In this document: piece after piece, positions 6,748-9,161 of the stretch
Layout of the letters: every line of letters begins with the position of its first letter
Numbering within the stretch: position 1 is the first letter of the stretch
Assembly: GCA_043801895.1 (NCBI GenBank)
Contig: JAZDLM010000038.1
Coordinates: forward strand, 1-9,161
Length of the DNA: 9,161 nt
Origin: JAZDLM01 sp043801895
Lineage (GTDB): Bacteria; Patescibacteriota; Kazan-3B-28
Reading direction: 5' to 3'
Notes under the pieces: generated by a model
The model's database searches: none
Told to the model about the DNA's origin: nothing
The model's input: only the letters and a program-made list of their open reading frames with translations
Made by a program: the position numbers and the translations under genes

Positions 6748-6876
6748 TTAGTGTTGGCTGGGTCTATGCTTGATATCTTTTCTTTCGGCCCGTTTTCTTG
6801 ATTCTCCCGGGACAGGCAACACTTTGATTTTAGCACTCTTTTTATTAAGGATCCGACATTCTTTGTTATTTGTCAT
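6748..6876 (-). CDS. Possible 42-aa basic peptide
   Basis: A short frame starts at ATG 6876 with a perfect GGAGG (6886-6882) five bases upstream. The product begins MTNNKECRILNKKSAKIK, has a VLPVPGES centre and a strongly basic tail (RKRAERKDIKHR). The ribosome site and start codon lie inside the palindromic element at 6872-7021, so the good match may be accidental. The stop is 18 bases before the membrane-protein gene. No family is recognised and the frame is too short to judge by codon use. Confidence 0.2.
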   Translation of the reverse strand: MTNNKECRILNKKSAKIKVLPVPGESRKRAERKDIKHRPSQH

Positions 6877-7021
6877 TCCGGCCTCCGAGCCGGAATCTAG
6901 ACAAAAACAGAAAACTGTTTTTGTTTTTTCTGCCCGCCCGTACCGAATGCCAGCCCGACACGAGTGTGTCATTCTGGCGGGGTACATTCGGGCGGGGATC
7001 CCCAATCAAGTTGGGGATGAC
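6872..7021. repeat. Composite palindromic (MITE/REP-like) element
   Basis: About 150 bp made almost entirely of inverted repeats, bounded by GTCATTCC on the left and GGGGATGAC on the right, which are near-perfect inverted ends. In order it contains: ATTCCGGC/GCCGGAAT (6875-6896); ACAAAAACAG/CTGTTTTTGT (6901-6924); a long imperfect stem-loop (about 6932-6996) built from CCCGCCC/GGGCGGG, GCCAG/CTGGC and GACAC/GTGTC around GAGT; and ATCCCCAA/TTGGGGAT (6998-7018). GTCATTC recurs internally at 6968. The ends resemble the widespread GTCATTCC-type bacterial intergenic repeats. No transposase is encoded. It fills most of the 306-bp gap between pgi and the membrane-protein gene; the rest (6730-6871) is AT-rich and shows only the possible 42-aa frame. 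Confidence 0.7.
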
Positions 7022-7035
7022 GGACGGGGCTGGAG

Positions 7036-8037
7036 TTATTTTGAAAGCTGTTTGAAGCTATCGACCAATTTTAATTCGCCCGGGTCAACCCCCATGGCCA
7101 TAGCGAGATAATATGAGGCCCAGATCGCCGTCAAGATGGTGCTGAGAGCTTTCTTAGCGCGAGTATCGCCCGGCATATCCCAAATGGTAGTTTTCAAACC
7201 AATTGGACGCTCACGCAACAGCGCCGCTGCCACATCTATTTGCCGATTGATCCTGGGATCATCGCTAGGATCGCGGAATATCACGATCCGATAATTGTCC
7301 TTGGTGTTGATGAAGCCAGCCATCTCGTTGTGGTTGAATTCTGGAATTTGATTAAAAAAGGCGGGGATTTTAGTATTTTCATTAAGTTGGATTTTGGCTA
7401 CCTCGGCCAATGGCCAATAACTACCCGCGGCATAGAAAACCGGGATAGTGCGCAGTAAACTTTCACCCAGTTGCTTGCCCTGCCCTTCGGCGTTAAGTTT
7501 AGTCAGATAATCGGCAGCTTCGGTCAGTAAACGGTCAGAAGCCAATGGCAATACACCTGCTTTAATATAGAGAGCGGTGAGGGCGCCGATAATATAACCA
7601 CAGGCCATACGGGGCGGGAAATTGGGAGAGGGCTTGGGGACCCGCGCGAATTGCTGGCTGCCGCGTTGCGCCAACTCCAACAGACGGCCCCCCGCTGACA
7701 TCGCTACGATTTGCCCGGAAGTTTTTAGGGCCTCTTGGTAGGCGCTGAGAGTCTCCTCAGTGTTGCCAGAGTAGGAGTTAACGATAACCAGGGTGCTGGC
7801 GTCCACCGGAGTAGTCAACCGATAGCCGCGATTAATCACAACTGGCACCTTAATATCGTCGGCAAACACACAATTAACCAGATCGGCCGGCCAAGCGCTC
7901 CCACCCACGCCGATGAGGACGATTTTAGTGATGGGGCGACAAATATCTACCAACTCGACCAACTTTAACCCCTCGGCGAGCTGATCCGACCAACCCTGGA
8001 TCATCGAAAACATATTTGACTTATCTGTGCTTTGCAT
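7036..8037 (-). CDS. Bifunctional phosphoglucose/phosphomannose isomerase (SIS domain)
   Basis: Interconverts fructose 6-phosphate with glucose 6-phosphate and mannose 6-phosphate, linking glycolysis to sugar-nucleotide supply. It belongs to the archaeal-type PGI/PMI family first characterised in Pyrobaculum, not classical PGI. Two SIS domains are visible: the first with GVGGSAW (43-49) and NSYSGNTEET (87-96), followed by SAGGRL (114-119); the second spans about 190-333. Catalytic E220 (in LNENTK) and H236 (in EFNHNE) are 16 residues apart, the same spacing as Glu203 and His219 of the Pyrobaculum enzyme. The length, 333 residues, is normal. GVGGSAWPADL differs from the common GGSAIGGDL at W49-P50. 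The start is fixed by the family's N-terminal DKSNM (5-9). The ATG follows the nfo TAA stop with no gap and no ribosome site, so translation is probably coupled to nfo. Confidence 0.92.
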   Translation of the reverse strand: MQSTDKSNMFSMIQGWSDQLAEGLKLVELVDICRPITKIVLIGVGGSAWPADLVNCVFADDIKVPVVINRGYRLTTPVDASTLVIVNSYSGNTEETLSAYQEALKTSGQIVAMSAGGRLLELAQRGSQQFARVPKPSPNFPPRMACGYIIGALTALYIKAGVLPLASDRLLTEAADYLTKLNAEGQGKQLGESLLRTIPVFYAAGSYWPLAEVAKIQLNENTKIPAFFNQIPEFNHNEMAGFINTKDNYRIVIFRDPSDDPRINRQIDVAAALLRERPIGLKTTIWDMPGDTRAKKALSTILTAIWASYYLAMAMGVDPGELKLVDSFKQLSK

Positions 8038-8883
8038 TTATTTGGCTAATTTTTTTAATGCCTGAATATCTTTAAGATCGTGTTGAAGATGATCGGTGCG
8101 CGGGGTTTCCAAAATAAAGGTCATGTTTTTTAGTTTGGGCGAGTGAAGTAAATTTCTGAAGCCAGCTAAGCCAATATACCCTTCGCCGATATGAGCATGC
8201 CGATCCTTACGGGAACCGAACTCATACAAAGCATCGTTGGCGTGAATGAATTCTAAGCGACCCAAGCCAATTAGTTTATCAAATTTACTCAACAATGAAG
8301 CAATATCTTTCTTGGTGCGGACATCCACCCCCGAAACGAAGAGGTGGCAAGTATCGAGGGTAAAGCCAAACCGTTTTTTATTCTTTAACCCCTTCCAAAT
8401 CCTAGCCAACTCCTCCACCGTATCACCGATCCGGTTACCCGCGCCGGCATCGCTTTCGATGATTAATTTCACCGGCCACTTTTCATCCGTCAGCTCCGCT
8501 AGACGATTAAGGGTATGGATCGCATTGGCTATCCCCTGCCGATTTCCCTCTTGGTTGCTGCCACCGTGAAAATTATAACCATCTGCACCAATCGCGTAAG
8601 CCGCTCTAGCCTCGTCTTTCATCTTCTTCAGGCTAAAGTTGCGCAGACTGGCCTTGTGGCTAGAGGGGTTTGGCAGATAGGCAGCGTGGACCAGAACTTT
8701 TTTGACTTTTGATTTCTTCCAGGCCGCTTTGAATTGTGCGGCGGCTTTCGCGGAAACAGCCGGGGTGGTCCAGCTCTGCGGAGAACCGACAAAGATCTGG
8801 ATAGCGTCGCAGCCTAACGCCTCGGCCTCCTTGAAAGCCTTATCAAGACCCCCGGCGGCAGAAACATGATAGCCAAACAACAT
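8038..8883 (-). CDS. nfo: Endonuclease IV (AP endonuclease, Nfo)
   Basis: A TIM-barrel trinuclear-zinc enzyme that cuts DNA 5' of abasic sites in base-excision repair. At 281 residues it has the normal length (E. coli 285). All nine metal ligands can be placed by alignment to E. coli Nfo: H66 (VHAAYL), H106 (NFHGGS), E143 (IESDAG), D177 and H180 (LDTCH), H214 (IHANDA), D227 and H229 (DRHAH) and E259 (LETP). GYHVSAAGGL (4-13) is the usual N-terminal signature. Local variants include ESDAGAG where ENTAGQG is common and HANDAL where HLNDSK is common. The ATG at 8883 has no Shine-Dalgarno; an AT-rich run of ATTGG-type repeats reaches to the start codon. It heads the nfo-pgi pair and is divergent from the tRNA-Glu unit. 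Confidence 0.97.
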   Translation of the reverse strand: MLFGYHVSAAGGLDKAFKEAEALGCDAIQIFVGSPQSWTTPAVSAKAAAQFKAAWKKSKVKKVLVHAAYLPNPSSHKASLRNFSLKKMKDEARAAYAIGADGYNFHGGSNQEGNRQGIANAIHTLNRLAELTDEKWPVKLIIESDAGAGNRIGDTVEELARIWKGLKNKKRFGFTLDTCHLFVSGVDVRTKKDIASLLSKFDKLIGLGRLEFIHANDALYEFGSRKDRHAHIGEGYIGLAGFRNLLHSPKLKNMTFILETPRTDHLQHDLKDIQALKKLAK

Positions 8884-8928
8884 AAGATAATTTAACCAAT
8901 TTATTCCAATCTAACCAATCTCATCAAT
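8884..8928 (-). repeat. Degenerate 9-10-bp tandem repeat upstream of nfo
   Basis: On the minus strand consecutive units ATTGATGAG, ATTGGTTAG, ATTGGAATAA, ATTGGTTAA and ATTATCTT run up to the nfo ATG. The ATTG cores recur every nine or ten bases, close to one DNA turn, as in phased operator sites. A TAAATT sequence five bases before the ATG could be a -10 box, which would make the nfo mRNA leaderless; a TTGGTT 18 bases upstream is a weak -35 candidate. Another ATTGGTTA is found at 9019-9026 beside the divergent promoter. A regulatory role is inferred. Confidence 0.45.
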
Positions 8929-9007
8929 AGAGGGCTCATGCTGTGGTTTCTCTCTACGGCTGGACTGGAGTACAAAACTAGTGTACCAAAGATGGCGGGG
9001 TGGATGT

Positions 9008-9016
9008 TGGTATAAT
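9008..9016 (+). promoter_or_regulatory. Extended -10 promoter of the tRNA region
   Basis: TGGTATAAT is a perfect extended -10 element on the plus strand. The -35 position (17 bases upstream) is poor, as is acceptable for this promoter class. Transcription should start near 9023, about 85 bases before the tRNA-Glu gene and running through the tRNA-like fragment at 9050-9070. ATTGGTTA (9019-9026) covers the predicted start. Confidence 0.6.
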
Positions 9017-9049
9017 TAATTGGTTACGGCGCCATCCTCCTTCGCTCTC

Positions 9050-9070
9050 GGCCTGTTCGTCTAGTGGTTG
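9050..9070 (+). pseudogene. 5' fragment of a tRNA (probably tRNA-Glu-like)
   Basis: GGCCTGT followed by TCGTCTAGTGGTTG looks like the acceptor strand, positions 8-9 and D-arm start of a bacterial tRNA-Glu. It matches the intact tRNA-Glu at 9108 at 11 of 13 bases over TCGTCTA..GGTT, at the same distance from the 5' end. The similarity stops in the D loop: no GAC closes the D stem, and an A-rich stretch without anticodon or T arm follows. It appears to be a truncated tRNA remnant. Confidence 0.45.
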
Positions 9071-9107
9071 AAAAATAAAGATAATTCTTCCGCCGTCGCT
9101 GTAAAAA

Positions 9108-9161
9108 GCCGCCATCGTCTAACGGTTAGGACGCAAGATTCTCATTCTTGTAATCGGGGTT
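9108..9161 (+). tRNA. tRNA-Glu (anticodon CTC), cut by the right edge
   Basis: The acceptor strand GCCGCCA (9108-9114) is followed by TC, a D arm closed by GTC/GAC with a TAACGGTTAG loop, and an anticodon stem CAAGA/TCTTG around the loop TTCTCAT. This places anticodon CTC at 9141-9143, which reads GAG (Glu). The variable loop TAATC and the T stem GGGGT follow before the window ends. The 3' half of the T arm, the acceptor 3' strand and any CCA lie outside. Glu fits the typical TCGTCTA...GGTTAGGAC D arm. Bacterial genomes normally also carry a TTC isoacceptor. Confidence 0.88.

Noticed and set aside
6901..6929. Plus-strand terminator from ACAAAAACAG/CTGTTTTTGT plus T-run
   Set aside because: The stem is very AT-rich and no plus-strand gene lies upstream; better explained as part of the composite palindromic element.
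6872..7021. CRISPR-like array
   Set aside because: The repeats are inverted and nested, of different sequences, with no regular direct repeat-spacer pattern and no cas gene.

Overview
The window reads as a compact bacterial chromosome segment dominated by minus-strand housekeeping genes. From the right edge leftwards these are endonuclease IV (nfo), a bifunctional phosphoglucose/phosphomannose isomerase, a small two-helix membrane protein, aspartyl-tRNA synthetase (aspS), a D-alanyl-D-alanine carboxypeptidase (dacA), the ribosome-assembly GTPase Der, and an M17 leucyl aminopeptidase (pepA). Left of pepA lie an unrecognised 209-residue protein and the first codons of another gene that runs off the left edge. 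At the right edge a tRNA-Glu(CTC) on the plus strand is cut by the window end. The organism cannot be named from the sequence alone. The tight packing, short enzymes, archaeal-type PGI/PMI instead of classical PGI, poor Shine-Dalgarno sequences and palindromic repeats suggest a small-genome lineage such as Candidate Phyla Radiation/Patescibacteria. That is an inference.

The minus strand appears to carry successive transcription units. Unit 1 is nfo-pgi, with no gap between the two genes. Unit 2 is the small membrane protein followed by aspS-dacA-der (gaps of 6 and 26 bases), closed by an intrinsic terminator at 2585-2615; aspS also has its own extended -10 candidate. Unit 3 is pepA, with a TATAAT box just after that terminator. 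Unit 4 is the 209-aa gene, which has a TTGACA/CATAAT promoter, a strong Shine-Dalgarno and a terminator. Unit 5 is the left-edge gene, whose -35 box lies inside the terminator hairpin of unit 4. On the plus strand, a TGGTATAAT box drives the tRNA region.

Functionally the core block covers DNA repair (Nfo), central carbon metabolism (PGI/PMI), translation (AspRS, tRNA-Glu, Der), peptidoglycan trimming (DacA) and peptide turnover (PepA). Nothing suggests one dedicated pathway.

The unusual material is between and beside these genes. It includes an orphan His-rich protein in a self-contained transcription unit with a leader resembling that of its neighbour, a 60-bp inverted repeat after pepA, and a 150-bp composite palindromic element between pgi and the membrane protein. 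AspRS lacks the bacterial GAD insertion domain. A phased ATTGGTTA repeat abuts nfo and recurs beside the tRNA promoter, and a 5' tRNA fragment precedes tRNA-Glu. I found no CRISPR array, insertion sequence, recognisable defence system or phage gene.
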